Positions 1 to 10,200 of a DNA stretch of 64,000 bases are shown in pieces. Every line of letters begins with the position of its first letter. Position 1 is the stretch's first letter. The translations under genes were made by a program, and so were the position numbers. The stretch spans positions 4,012,501 to 4,076,500 of the forward strand of contig NZ_CP078138.1 in assembly GCF_019212185.1 (NCBI RefSeq). The letters are read 5' to 3'. Source of the stretch: Pseudomonas fluorescens (GTDB lineage: Bacteria; Pseudomonadota; Gammaproteobacteria; Pseudomonadales; Pseudomonadaceae). The notes under the pieces were generated by a model. It worked only from the letters and a program-made list of their open reading frames with translations. It ran no database searches and was not told where the DNA came from.

Positions 1-688
1 AACCGGTGGTCAGGCCGTTGCTCCACTTGTAGTCACCGCCGATGAAATCGAACTGGTCGGTGGTCGCATTGGCGCCGGTGACGATGTTGCGGCGCGGCCC
101 TTTCATCACCGTCATGTCTTCGCGGTTACTGGAGTTACGCTGGCTGACCTGGGTCAGGCGCCCGCCGTTGAAGGTCAGGTTGTCCAGGTCCATGGAGGTC
201 AACTGGCCGCCCTCGAAGGTCTGCGGCAACAGGCGCGTATCGTTGGGCACCAGCACCGGCAGCTTGGGCATCAGCGTACCAACCTTGAGGGTAGTCTTGG
301 ACACCCGCACCTTGCCGGTCACACCCAGTTCGCTGTAGTTGTCCGGGGCGCGCCTGGACGTCGGTCCCTGGGGCAGCAAGCCGGTAACGCCGGCGCGATC
401 CGGGCTTGAATCGAGCTTGATCCCGAGCAGGCCCTGGGCATCGACACCAAAACCCACCGTGCCCTCGGTGAAACCCGACTCCATCTTCAGGATGAAACCC
501 TGGGCCCACTCCTCGCCCTTGTTTTGCGGCGCGTTGGCCTGGCGGAAGTCGCGGTTCATGTAGAAGTTACGCATCTCCACACTGGCCTTGCTGTCGTTGA
601 TGAAGTCGGCGGACGCTGGGGCGCAGACACCGATGACCCCGGCCATACCGGACAACTGGGCAATGCGGACAGATCGTTTGACGTACAT
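1..688 (-). CDS. OprD-family outer membrane porin (3' end outside window)
   Basis: The reverse-strand frame begins at an ATG at 686-688 and stays open to the window edge (229 codons). The first ~27 residues are a signal peptide ending in an APASA-like cleavage site. Then comes the typical OprD N-terminus: a DFIND-type start, a RNFYMNRDF strand, an EEWAQGFIL strand, an LGIKLDSSP segment and LPNDTRLLPQTFEG. OprD proteins are 18-strand substrate-specific channels for small carboxylates, amino acids and peptides. It is the last visible gene of the ABC importer operon above it, 77 bp after the permease, so it is probably the outer membrane entry route for the same solute. The C-terminal half lies outside the window, so the subclass cannot be assigned. 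Confidence 0.88.
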   Translation of the reverse strand, partial: MYVKRSVRIAQLSGMAGVIGVCAPASADFINDSKASVEMRNFYMNRDFRQANAPQNKGEEWAQGFILKMESGFTEGTVGFGVDAQGLLGIKLDSSPDRAGVTGLLPQGPTSRRAPDNYSELGVTGKVRVSKTTLKVGTLMPKLPVLVPNDTRLLPQTFEGGQLTSMDLDNLTFNGGRLTQVSQRNSSNREDMTVMKGPRRNIVTGANATTDQFDFIGGDYKWSNGLTTG

Positions 689-765
689 AAGGCTCTCTTT
701 TTTATTGTTGTGGTGCAGCACACCCACGCACCCTGCGTGGGCTCCCTACAGCGGCAAATCAGGTT

Positions 766-1770
766 CTAGAAATTGCGCCGGTTGAGCTTGAGCACCCAGC
801 CGACAATGCCGACCCGGAACAGCAACACGCAGAGGACGAAAATCATCCCCAGGATCACGTGCACCCATTCCCCCAGCGGGCCGTTGGACAGGTAGCTCTG
901 CAAGGTCACCACCACAGTGGCGCCCACCAGTGGACCGAGGATGGTGCCGACACCGCCGAGCAGGGTCATCAGGATCACCTCGCCGGACATGTGCCAGTGC
1001 GCGTCGGTGAGCGACGCCAGCTGGAACACCACAGTCTTGGTCGAACCGGCGAGGCCGGTCAGCGCCGCCGAGATGACGAACGCCAGCAGCTTGTGCGCGT
1101 CGACGTTGTAGCCGAGGGAAATCGCCCGTGGCTCGTTCTCGCGAATCGCCTTGAGCACTTGGCCGTAAGGCGAGTGGATGGTGCGCTGGATGACCGCGAA
1201 GCCGAACACGAACACCGCCAGCACGAAGTAGTACATGGTCAGGTTGTTGCTCAGCTCCAGCAGCCCGAACAACTCACCACGCGGCACCCCGTGCAGGCCG
1301 TTTTCGCCGCCGGTGAACGGCGCCTGGACGTAGAGAAAGAACACCAGCTGCGCCAATGCCAGGGTGATCATCGCGAAGTAGATGCCCTGGCGCCGGATCG
1401 CCAGCAAGCCAAACACCAACCCCATCAGCGCAGAGCTCAAGGTGCCAAGGATGATCCCCAGGCCGGTGTCGAGACCGCTGTACTGGGTCAGCAGGAATCC
1501 GGTGACGTAGCCACCGGTGGCGAGGAACGCCGCGTGCCCGAAGGACAACAAGCCGGCGTAACCCAGCAGCAGGTTAAAGGCACAGGCGAACAGCGCGAAA
1601 CACAGCAACTTCATCAGGAACACCGGGTAGATCGCCGCCGGCGCCACCAGCGCCACGGCGAACAGTGCCAGGTAGAAGCCACGCTTGCGCCGGGTTGCCG
1701 CCTTTTGCCGTTCCAGCACCACTTGCGGTGGCTGGCGTACGGCCTCTGGTTTGATCTGCAGACTTGTCAT
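766..1770 (-). CDS. LivM-type ABC transporter permease
   Basis: This is a 334-residue hydrophobic protein of the branched-chain amino-acid (HAAT) permease family, LivM branch. The N-terminal ~35 residues are basic and cytoplasmic, and about eight to ten membrane segments follow. The family landmarks GYAGLLSFGHAAFLATGGY (about 70-90) and GGVGTILGPLVGA (about 270-285) are visible. It forms the membrane channel with the LivH-type permease, whose stop codon lies one base before this ATG, so the two are translated together. The substrate is not fixed by sequence, since HAAT systems import amino acids, urea, amides or aromatic acids. Confidence 0.92.
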   Translation of the reverse strand: MTSLQIKPEAVRQPPQVVLERQKAATRRKRGFYLALFAVALVAPAAIYPVFLMKLLCFALFACAFNLLLGYAGLLSFGHAAFLATGGYVTGFLLTQYSGLDTGLGIILGTLSSALMGLVFGLLAIRRQGIYFAMITLALAQLVFFLYVQAPFTGGENGLHGVPRGELFGLLELSNNLTMYYFVLAVFVFGFAVIQRTIHSPYGQVLKAIRENEPRAISLGYNVDAHKLLAFVISAALTGLAGSTKTVVFQLASLTDAHWHMSGEVILMTLLGGVGTILGPLVGATVVVTLQSYLSNGPLGEWVHVILGMIFVLCVLLFRVGIVGWVLKLNRRNF

Positions 1771-1771
1771 G

Positions 1772-2659
1772 TTATGCCTCCTTTCCGAACAGGCCTGCCG
1801 GACGCAGCAGCAGCACCAGGACCATCACCAGGAACACCACGGTGTTGGCCGCTTCTGGATAAAACACCTTGGTCAGCCCTTCGATCAGGCCCATGGCCAG
1901 GCCGGTGACGATGGCGCCCATGATCGAGCCCATGCCGCCGATCACCACCACCGCAAACACCACGATCAGCAGGTTGGCGCCCATGGTCGGGGTCACCGAA
2001 TAGATCGGTGCCGCCAGCACGCCGGCAAAGGCCGCAAGGGCTGCGCCGTAGCCATAGGTCAGGGTGATCAGCAGCGGCACGTTGATGCCGAAGGCCTGCA
2101 TCAGCTTCGGGTTCTCGGTGCCGGCGCGCAGGTAGGAGCCAAGCCGGGTGCGTTCGATCATGTACCAGGTGACCAGGCACACCGCCAACGCGGCAACGAT
2201 CACCCAGGCGCGATAGGTCGGCAGGAACATGAAGCCGAGGTTGTAGCCGCCCTTCAGTTGCTCAGGCATCGGGTAGGCCGAGCCGGACACGCCGAACAGC
2301 TTGACGAACGAGCCTTCAAGGATCAGCGCCAGGCCGAAGGTCAGCAGCAGGCCGTAGAGGTGATCCTCACCGGCGATACGCCGCAGCAGGTAACGCTCGA
2401 TCAGCACGCCGACCGCCCCCACCAGCAGCGGCGCCAGCACCAGCGCCATCCAGTAGTTGACGCCCAGCCAGTTCAGCGCCATCACCGCGGTGAACGCGCC
2501 GAGCATGTACTGCGCGCCGTGGGCAAAGTTGATGATGCGCAACAGCCCGAAAATGATCGCCAGGCCGAGGCTGAGCAAGGCATAGAATGCGCCGTTGATC
2601 AGGCCCAGGAGCAACTGCCCGGACATCACCGCCAGGGGAATACCGAATATCAAAGTCAT
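1772..2659 (-). CDS. LivH-type ABC transporter permease
   Basis: This is a 295-residue integral membrane protein of the LivH branch of HAAT permeases. The N-terminal GLINGAFYALLSLGLAIIFG motif, then INFAHGAQYMLGAF, and the C-terminal GGMGSIMGAIVTGLAMG segment are family signatures. Length matches the family (about 290). It lies 74 bp downstream of the binding-protein gene and abuts the LivM-type permease, in the conventional operon order. It should form the heterodimeric inner-membrane channel with that partner. Substrate unknown. Confidence 0.92.
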   Translation of the reverse strand: MTLIFGIPLAVMSGQLLLGLINGAFYALLSLGLAIIFGLLRIINFAHGAQYMLGAFTAVMALNWLGVNYWMALVLAPLLVGAVGVLIERYLLRRIAGEDHLYGLLLTFGLALILEGSFVKLFGVSGSAYPMPEQLKGGYNLGFMFLPTYRAWVIVAALAVCLVTWYMIERTRLGSYLRAGTENPKLMQAFGINVPLLITLTYGYGAALAAFAGVLAAPIYSVTPTMGANLLIVVFAVVVIGGMGSIMGAIVTGLAMGLIEGLTKVFYPEAANTVVFLVMVLVLLLRPAGLFGKEA

Positions 2660-2733
2660 GATTCATCACCCACAGAAAGACCCTGATGCCCGGCAACCCA
2701 GCCGCCGGGCACGCGCTATCAGTCATGCATCGG

Positions 2734-3948
2734 TCAGTTTTGGCTGAGCAACTTGCACTTGCTCTCGGCCACCGGGCGGTAGGCCTCGTCGCCGGGGATG
2801 GTGCGCACGATCTTGTACAGGTCCCACTCGCCCTTGGACTCGGCCGGGGTCTTGACCTGCACCAGGTACATGTCGTGGACCATGCGTCCGTCGGCGCGGA
2901 TCTTGCCGTTCTTGGCGAACATGTCGTTGACCGGCGTCGCCATCATCTGCGTGCGCACGGTTTGTGCTTCATCACTGCCGGTGGCCTTGATCGCGTTGAG
3001 GTAGTTCATGGTCGCCGAGTAGATCCCCGCCGGCACCATGCCCGGCATCTTGCCGGTGCGTTTGTGGTAACGCTCGGCCCAGGCGCGGCTCTCGTCGTTC
3101 ATGTCCCAGTACCAGCCGGTGGTCAGCATCAGGCCCTGGGTCACGTCCAGGCCCATGGCGTGGATGTCGTTGAGAAACACCACCATGCCCGCCTGCTTCT
3201 GCCCGGATTGGGCGACGCCAAACTGGTTGGCGGTCTTCAGCGAATTGACGGTGTCGGCACCGGCGTTGGCGAAGGCGATCACCTCGGCACCGGAGCCCTG
3301 TGCCTGGAGGATGTAGGAGGAAAAGTCGTTGGTGGGAAACGGGTGACGAACCTTGCCCACGACTTTGCCGCCATCGGCTTCGACGACTTTAGTGATGTCC
3401 GCTTCCATCGCATGGCCGAAGGCATAGTCGGCGGTGATGATGAACCAGCTCTTGCCGCCGTCGGCCAGCACCGACTTGGCCGTACCGTTGGCCAGGGCGT
3501 AGGAGTCGTAGGTCCAGTGAATATGGTTGGGCGAGCAGAATTCGTTGGTCAGGCTCGACGCCGCCGCACCGGAAATCAGCGCCAGTTTGCCGGACTGCTC
3601 GACCACCTTGCTGGCGGCCAGCACCACCGAGGAGGCGACCATGCCGGTGACCATGTCGACGTTACGCTCATCGACCCACTGGCGCACGGTGTTGGCGCCG
3701 ACGTCCGGTTTGTTCAGGTCGTCGGCGCTGAACACCACAATTTTCTTGCCGTTGACCTGGCCGCCGAAATCCTCGATGGCCATGTTCAACGCGTCCAGGC
3801 CACCGGGGCCGGACAGGTCGCGGTAAGTGCCCGACATGTCCGCCAGGTAACCGATGCGAATTTCATCGTCGCTGATCTGCGCCTGGGCCGCGCCGGCGAT
3901 CAGGCTGGAAGCCAGGATGGCGCTTGCTGTTTGCTGAAAAACCTTCAT
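2734..3948 (-). CDS. Periplasmic substrate-binding protein, LivK/Peripla_BP_6 type
   Basis: The start is set at the ATG at 3946-3948, which follows a GGGGTGAT ribosome-binding region and opens directly into a signal peptide ending AGAAQA. An in-frame upstream codon at 3993 would place 15 polar residues before it. The mature 404-residue precursor shows the type I periplasmic fold of HAAT receptors: DEIRIGYLADMSG at the start, GGLDALNMAIEDFGG, and SGAAASSLTNEFC in the ligand cleft. It sits between the ATPase pair and the permease pair of the same operon. Sequence alone does not tell the ligand. Confidence 0.92.
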   Translation of the reverse strand: MKVFQQTASAILASSLIAGAAQAQISDDEIRIGYLADMSGTYRDLSGPGGLDALNMAIEDFGGQVNGKKIVVFSADDLNKPDVGANTVRQWVDERNVDMVTGMVASSVVLAASKVVEQSGKLALISGAAASSLTNEFCSPNHIHWTYDSYALANGTAKSVLADGGKSWFIITADYAFGHAMEADITKVVEADGGKVVGKVRHPFPTNDFSSYILQAQGSGAEVIAFANAGADTVNSLKTANQFGVAQSGQKQAGMVVFLNDIHAMGLDVTQGLMLTTGWYWDMNDESRAWAERYHKRTGKMPGMVPAGIYSATMNYLNAIKATGSDEAQTVRTQMMATPVNDMFAKNGKIRADGRMVHDMYLVQVKTPAESKGEWDLYKIVRTIPGDEAYRPVAESKCKLLSQN

Positions 3949-4058
3949 GTAGATCACCCCACTGTCCGACGTTATTTTTATTGTTCCAGGCAAAGCGGCC
4001 CCGTGCCGTCGAGGTGAAAGCCTCGGCGACCTGCATGATGCTCGGGGTAAAACGGGTG

Positions 4059-4781
4059 TCAGACGCCCAGGCAGCTGTGCAGCAGCTCCTGCTTGGCGTC
4101 CAGTTCAGCAGCGCTGATCTGTTCCACGATCTGGCCGTGATCCATCAGGTAATGACGGTCGGCCAGGGGCGCGGCAAAACGGAAATTCTGTTCCACCAGG
4201 ACGATGGTCAGGCCCTTGTTTTTCAGCTTGATCAGCACCTGACCAAGCTTTTGCACGATCACCGGGGCCAGGCCTTCGGTGATCTCGTCGAGCAGCAGCA
4301 GGTTGGCCCCGGTCCGCAGGATTCGCGCCATCGCCAGCATTTGCTGTTCACCGCCGGACAGTCGCGTGCCCTGGCTGAAGCGGCGTTCGTAGAGGTTGGG
4401 GAACATCTCGTAGATTTCGTCCAGGCTCATGCCATCGCTGCGCACATTGGGCGGCAGCAGCAGGTTTTCCTCGACGTTCAAGCTGGCGAAAATGCCCCGC
4501 TCCTCCGGGCAGAAACCCACGCCCAGACGCGGGATCAGGTGCGCCGACAGGCCGATGGTTTCGGTGCCGTTGACCATGATCGAGCCGGTGCGCCGACCGA
4601 CCATGTTCATGATCGCCCGCAGCGTAGTCGAGCGACCGGAGCCATTGCGCCCCAGCAGGGTCACCAGTTCGCCACGGCGGACCTGCATGTCGATGCCGTG
4701 AAGGATGTGCGACTCGCCATAGAAGGCGTGCAGGTCGGCGATGCGCAGTTGTTCGAATTCAGGGGTGTGCAGACTGCTCAT
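4059..4781 (-). CDS. LivF-type ABC transporter ATPase with Arg in the Walker A motif
   Basis: This is a 240-residue ATPase of the LivF branch. The signature LSGGEQQMLAMARIL, Walker B LLLLDEITEGLAP and the switch region are intact. The P-loop reads GRNGSGRST, so the invariant Lys is Arg at residue 50; the DNA codon there is unambiguous CGC. Arg-substituted P-loops are known in some LivF-like proteins from memory, but the effect on hydrolysis is not clear. Its start overlaps the LivG-type stop by four bases (ATGA), so the two ATPases are translationally coupled. A gap of 110 bp separates it from the binding-protein gene. Confidence 0.92.
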   Translation of the reverse strand: MSSLHTPEFEQLRIADLHAFYGESHILHGIDMQVRRGELVTLLGRNGSGRSTTLRAIMNMVGRRTGSIMVNGTETIGLSAHLIPRLGVGFCPEERGIFASLNVEENLLLPPNVRSDGMSLDEIYEMFPNLYERRFSQGTRLSGGEQQMLAMARILRTGANLLLLDEITEGLAPVIVQKLGQVLIKLKNKGLTIVLVEQNFRFAAPLADRHYLMDHGQIVEQISAAELDAKQELLHSCLGV

Positions 4782-5551
4782 GCGTGGGCCCCTTGCACTG
4801 CCGCCTCACTGCCCAGGTATGCCTCGCGCACCTGCGGATGGGCCGACACGCTGGCGTAGTCGCCCTCGGCCAGAATCGCCCCGCGCGCCAGCACGGTGAT
4901 GCGGTCGGACAGCTCGCTGACCACGCTCAAGTTGTGCTCCACCATCAACACCGTGCGCCCCACCGCCGCACGTCGTACCAATTCGATGACCATGTTCACA
5001 TCCTCGTGCCCCATTCCCTGGGTCGGTTCGTCGAGCAGCAGCACGCTGGGGTCCAGCGCCAGGGTGGTGGCCAGTTCCAGCGCACGTTTGCGGCCGTACG
5101 GCAATTCGATGGTCTGGGTGTGGGCGTAGTCGGCCAGGCCCACCTCTTCGAGCATCTGCATGGCGCGTTCGTTGAGCGAATCGAGGCTGCTCTCGGGCTT
5201 CCAGAAATGGTAGGAATCACCGCGCTTGCGCTGCAGCGCCACCCGCACGTTTTCCACCACGCTCATGTGGCCGAACACCGCCGAGATCTGGAACGAGCGC
5301 ACCAGGCCCAGGCGCGCAATCTCGTTGGGCTTGAGACGGGTGATGGTTTTGCCCTGGTAGAGGATTTCGCCACGGGTGGGCGGGAGGAACTTGGTAAGCA
5401 GGTTGAAAACCGTGGTCTTACCGGCCCCATTGGGACCGATCAGGGCATGGATATGGCCCTTCTGAACACGCAGATCGACCGAGTCGACGGCGGTGAAACC
5501 GCGAAACTCCTTGGTCAGGCCGCGGGTTTCCAAGACAAACTCTGGTGACAT
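4778..5551 (-). CDS. LivG-type ABC transporter ATPase
   Basis: This is a 257-residue ATPase of the LivG branch. It has a canonical Walker A (GPNGAGKTT, about residue 40), the LPYGRKRALELA signature usual for LivG in place of LSGGQ, Walker B VLLLDEPTQGMG, and a C-terminal LSDRITVLARGAILAEGDY region typical of the branch. It is the first gene of the six-gene minus-strand operon (LivG, LivF, binding protein, LivH, LivM, OprD). A perfect palindrome lies about 60-80 bp upstream of its ATG. Confidence 0.93.
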   Translation of the reverse strand: MSPEFVLETRGLTKEFRGFTAVDSVDLRVQKGHIHALIGPNGAGKTTVFNLLTKFLPPTRGEILYQGKTITRLKPNEIARLGLVRSFQISAVFGHMSVVENVRVALQRKRGDSYHFWKPESSLDSLNERAMQMLEEVGLADYAHTQTIELPYGRKRALELATTLALDPSVLLLDEPTQGMGHEDVNMVIELVRRAAVGRTVLMVEHNLSVVSELSDRITVLARGAILAEGDYASVSAHPQVREAYLGSEAAVQGAHA

Positions 5552-5612
5552 GTGGAGCCCTCTAACCTTGTTTGTTTTTATTGGTTATGGCGCTGCGGAC
5601 ACACTTGCACTG

Positions 5613-5634
5613 ACGTTTACGCTTACGTAAACGT
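5613..5634. promoter_or_regulatory. Perfect 9-bp inverted repeat upstream of the importer operon
   Basis: ACGTTTACG at 5613-5621 and CGTAAACGT at 5626-5634 are exact reverse complements with a CTTA spacer. The position, about 60-80 bp before the first ATG of the importer operon, suits an operator. The TTTACG...CGTAAA form is reminiscent of MerR-family sites such as those of LiuR-type regulators; that match is from memory and is only a suggestion. Confidence 0.5.
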
Positions 5635-5775
5635 GACCGAATATACAAAAGTCAGAATCGTCCTACAAGATATAAACGGATAACTTACGACTAAAGTATT
5701 TCAGGGCTGAAACATGTGTTGGCGCGAGGCTCTAGACCGGGCATCCACATGACTTTCATGGACACAGAGTCCCCT

Positions 5776-5868
5776 GATGGAGCGAGCCTGCTCGCGAAGA
5801 GGCCGACACATGCACCCTCGGCAGCGCCTGACACTGCGCATCGCTGGCCAGCTCCTACAGGGATCCGC
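5776..5868. repeat. REP elements (pair)
   Basis: One unit contains GGAGCGAGCCTGCTCGCGA near 5779-5798. A degenerate opposite-strand unit ends in CAGCTCCTACAGG near 5850-5865. This is the usual Pseudomonas extragenic palindromic form. Confidence 0.65.
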
Positions 5869-5900
5869 GGCCGCTCACAAGATCCGCGAAAAACGCAGCC

Positions 5901-7271
5901 TCAGACATTGGTAAAAATCCCCGTCACCGGCTCGATGTTCCCCTCATAGGGCACCGTAGTACCCGCTGCCTTGGCCACGGTCGCCCAGATCCGCTGCATG
6001 TCGACGAAACGCTTGCCGATTACCGGATTGCCCGAGTGATGATCCCGATCGGCCTGGCCGGTGATGTTGAAGTAGCGTCCATCGCCATCGCCGCTCTTGA
6101 GCAAGCCACTCGCACCGCCCATCAGCACCATCGGCATGTCGATCATATGCTCCGGCGCACCGTCGGCCATCTCGCTGGTCAGCACCACCAGGGTATGGTC
6201 GAGCAGGCTGTCTTCGGGGGCATGCGGGTCCTGATAACGGGCCAGCTCATCCATGAACCGTTTGACCTGGCGCACGTACCATTGCCGCGTACCCTTCCAG
6301 AACGGTTCCCCGGAATAGCGGTGCGCACAATCATGGGGATTACTGGTGGTGCTGACGTCGACGATGTTCAGTGATTCCGCCGAGCGCCCGATTTGTATCG
6401 TTGCGACCCGGGTAATCCCGCACCCCAGGGCGGTGGCCACCACCTGATGATGGTTGGCCTGAACCTGAGTACGATCGCGAGCCGAGCGAAAATCCAGGGG
6501 CTCCAGGGTCACGGGCTTGCACTCGCCGATGGGCGGCTGATCCATCTCGAGGTCCTTGATCACCTGCTCCACCGAGTCCAGATGGGTGACCAGCTTCTGG
6601 TGCTCGGCACCGGACAGCTTGCTGAGGATTTCGCGGGTATCGAGCAATGCCATGTCCAGGAATGACCGGTTGCGCAGCGGTCGGCCATCGGGATTGCGTT
6701 TGCGCACCGGCGCCTTGAACAAGGCCTCGGCCATTAACACCGGATCGCGATACGGGGTGCGAATCGCCTTGTCCTGGAAGGAGACGAACCAGGGCGTGCC
6801 GTCGACGCCGGCATGGGGCCCGGCAAACAGACTTCGGTGAGAAGCCTCGGTGCCCGGCAAGTGATTGCCCAACAGGATATCGATCGACGACTGACTGGAC
6901 TTGGTGTCGCGCAATACCCAGTTCCAGCCGCTGTGTCCGACGTTACCCGGGCCCAGCATAATCCCGCGCAGGTACAACGACTGATCGCGGTAGGCGGCCA
7001 GCTCGGCGCTGATCTCATTCAGGGTGAACGCGCTGGTGTCCACGTCCTGGGCCGTAGGGTGCCAGAGCCCGCGCCCATCACCAAAACCGCCGCCGGTGTA
7101 GGAATCCACCGCCAGACCGTCAGGCACCACCACAAATACCACCTTGAGCTTCGCCTGCTCCGTCTGCCCGGCCAGCGCCATGCGCGACAGACCGAAAGGG
7201 CTCAACGAACCATAGACACTCACAGCAGCCAGGCCCTGCAAAAAACGCCGACGACTTTTAAGAAGATCCAT
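5901..7271 (-). CDS. DUF1552 protein, Tat-exported
   Basis: The start is taken at the ATG at 7269-7271, which has a GAGAGGAA ribosome-binding site; an in-frame TTG two codons earlier is less likely. The N-terminus has a twin-arginine signal (SRRRFLQG near residue 10) with a hydrophobic stretch, so export to the periplasm is expected. The body matches the DUF1552 family, common in Planctomycetes and Myxococci: a VVFVVVPDGLAVDSY-like N-terminus, GHSGWNWVLRD, SSQSSIDILLG, and a C-terminal HHSGNPVIGKRFVDMQ region. These proteins are usually encoded beside DUF1592/1588/1585 cytochrome-like proteins, as here. It lies two bases after the stop of that partner. The biochemical role is not established. 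Confidence 0.85.
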   Translation of the reverse strand: MDLLKSRRRFLQGLAAVSVYGSLSPFGLSRMALAGQTEQAKLKVVFVVVPDGLAVDSYTGGGFGDGRGLWHPTAQDVDTSAFTLNEISAELAAYRDQSLYLRGIMLGPGNVGHSGWNWVLRDTKSSQSSIDILLGNHLPGTEASHRSLFAGPHAGVDGTPWFVSFQDKAIRTPYRDPVLMAEALFKAPVRKRNPDGRPLRNRSFLDMALLDTREILSKLSGAEHQKLVTHLDSVEQVIKDLEMDQPPIGECKPVTLEPLDFRSARDRTQVQANHHQVVATALGCGITRVATIQIGRSAESLNIVDVSTTSNPHDCAHRYSGEPFWKGTRQWYVRQVKRFMDELARYQDPHAPEDSLLDHTLVVLTSEMADGAPEHMIDMPMVLMGGASGLLKSGDGDGRYFNITGQADRDHHSGNPVIGKRFVDMQRIWATVAKAAGTTVPYEGNIEPVTGIFTNV

Positions 7272-7273
7272 GA

Positions 7274-10200
7274 TCAATTCCTCTCGGTCTTGTAAATGAA
7301 CGCCTTGGACGTACCCAATGCCTTGAGCATCTCGGCCAGCGAGCCTGAGGTTTTCAGGCCGTCGGCGACCGCCTTGACGGTGCCCGACGTCGAGACATCG
7401 GATTTACTGCCAAAGACAAACCGGAAATAACTGTCCGCCATGCAGAACTGCGAGGTTGGGCTGCGCGAAACAATGTTGGCGATATCGCGCACATCATTGA
7501 TCGGCTCAGTACCAGTTGCCGTGAGGAAGGGACCGGATGCCTTGATCGGCAACATCTGCGGATACTGGTTGTAGTTATGGGCTCGCTCCTCAAGGCGATA
7601 GCGCCCGGCCGCGTCGTAATGCTCCATCGAGGAACCGGTGTCGTTCATGTATTGGTGGCACTGCCAGCAACGTCCACCGGATGCCTGCTCACCGTTGACC
7701 GAGTCCCAATACTCGCGGGTAGTGATGGCCCGTGGCGGCTGGGTCGGATCGGTCGGGTCAGGTTCCACCGGCGCGCCGAACTCATGACAGAACATCTGTT
7801 CACGAATCATGATGCCGCGCTTGACCAGCGAGGTGGCCTGGTAGTCGGACGTTGCCGCCTGTGTCAGGCCCAGGTGCAGCAGGCCGCCACGCTTGTCATC
7901 GACCGTCACCTTGCGCATGTCATTGCCCGTCACGCCAGCGATCCCGTAATGCGCGGCCAGGGCCTGATTGAGGAAGGTGTAGTGCGGCGTGAACAGTTCC
8001 GTGAAGGTGCCGTTGTTGAGCATCAGGTTGCGACTCAGCAGGTACTGCTCCTGCGCCATGAGCTGAATCATCTGCGCGCTCAACCCGGGTTTTTCCTGCA
8101 CGCCACGTTCAGTCTTGACGTAGTAACTGACAAACCGGTTGAACTGGGCGATGCCGCGCTCCGTACGCATCATGCGCTCGATCTCGGCGCCGATCTGTAG
8201 CTCGGTCTGCAGTTCGTTGCGCTGCGCCTTGGCCAGCAACGCCTCGTCCGGAGTGGTGCCGAGGAACCCGTAAGACAGCGCGGTGGCCACCTCGTACGGT
8301 GTCAATTGATAGACCGTGCCGTCACGCGTGGTGCTCACGCCCAGTTCAGAGCGATAGAGGAAGTTAGGCGACAGCAACAGCGCGGCAATCAGCCCCGGCG
8401 CCTCCTGCTCCTCGTAAAGCGTCTGATAGCGCTCGCGCTCGGCGTCGCTGAGCGGACGCCGGAACAACTGCAAGCCCAGCGACGTGACCAGATCCGCCCC
8501 CATCTTCGACGGTGCCAGGACGCGCAGGCGCGCCGGCGTCACCTCGTTGGCCACCGACAGGGCCATGTCGTAGAACTGCTTGACGTCTTCGGCCTGGAGA
8601 ATCCCCTTGCTGGCCTCGCCGGGGTACTTGAAGTCGGTTTCCGACTTGTCGGCCGGCAACTTCTCGGGGTTGATCTCTACCCCCAATACATCCATGACAG
8701 TGGCGGCATACTCATCCGCGGTCAGCAGACGCAACTGCCGCACCCCTTGCGACTCACCCGGCTTCAGAAAGGGTGCCCAGACCACGTCGAACAGGTGCGT
8801 GCTGACTTCCGTGGCGCAAGTCGTATCGCAATGCCCGGCCACCGGCATGCTCTTGATCTGCCGGACCAGCGCATCCAGCCCCGCGGCGCTCCAGGTTGTG
8901 GCCATGCGCTGGGTGGCGAAAGACTCCATCGAGTGACATTTGGTACAGGCCTGGGCCAGCACCGTCTCGCCCAGGTTGTCCAGCACCCGGTAAGCCATCG
9001 GCGTTAGCTGGTGGTGTTCGCTGGACTCGTCAATGTCCACCTTTTCCAGTTCCGGCTCAGGTTTGGCCTTGGCGTAGAACGGGTAAATCACCTGGTACTT
9101 GCCGTAACTGAGGATCTGCGTGGTGCTCTCCCCCCAGGGTACCTGGATCACCTTGGGCTCCTCTGTCGGCTTGGCAGTGTTGACCAGGCTCAGGTGCCAT
9201 TGCGCGTCGCTGACCGACGCCGGCTTGGCCGGGGCTTTGATCGTCACCTCGACTTCGAGCTTGTCCGGGCGCTCGCGGTAACTCAGGTCGATGACATGGG
9301 TCTTATGTGTCGCCGACAACGTGAAGACGGAATTGCGCACCTGCGGAATCCAGTCCCTCACATCATTGAGCCGCAGTTGGTATTCGCCATAGGGCAAACC
9401 TTCGAGAAAGATACTGGCTTCGCTGTCCGCCGGGTTCCAGGAGACTTGCACCAGGCGACGATTGCCATCGGGGCCGGTCAGGTAACCACTGATCATCTCC
9501 TTCTCGTAGCCTGGCGGCGGTAAGGAGGGGCGCAACGTCAATTGGGTCGGCGGCAAGCCGCTGGGGTCGTAGCGCATGCGATAAATCACCCCGGCAACGT
9601 CATCGCTGATCAGGATGCTGCCATCGCCCAATGCCAGAAATTCGGTGGGCCGACCCACGCAGGAGTTGTCCAGGCAGTACACATCGAATTTATCCGGATC
9701 CTGGACGAAACCGTTGATCAGCGGGATCTGATTAACCACTCGATCGCCGCCCTGAATCGTCAGCATCTGCACGTTCATGCCGGGGACTGCGCTAGAACCG
9801 GTGCCGTGCAGGGCCACCAGCAGGCGCGGGGTTTCGCGGCCATCGGGCCCGGGATAGCCGTACCAGAACATCACCCCCAGTGGCGCGGTGTTGGTCCCCT
9901 GTTCGAAGGCTGGGGCCACGTATTGATCAGGGTTGATATCGTCCAACGGCTTGTCCGAGACGATCGCGCCCGGCACCAGCGGAGGCTGGATCACTCCTGG
10001 GTTCTGGTACTCCTCCTGGGTGAACCCGGGGGTGTTTTTGCCGAACAGATAGGGCACGCCAAAATGCTGGCCGTCAGCGCTGATCCTGTTGACTTCATCA
10101 GGGTTGGCGAAACCCTGGCGATTGTTGTCGCTGAACCATATTTTGCCGGTGTTGGGGTTGAAGTCGAAGCCCACTGAATTGCGTACACCCGAGGCGAGGA

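Larger units (their letters stand above)
5552..5900. other. Intergenic region upstream of the importer operon
   Basis: No credible gene is seen in these 349 bp. The part next to the importer operon is locally AT-rich and holds the palindrome at 5613-5634, so it should contain the operon promoter. The part next to the DUF1552 gene carries degenerate REP sequence. Confidence 0.6.
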
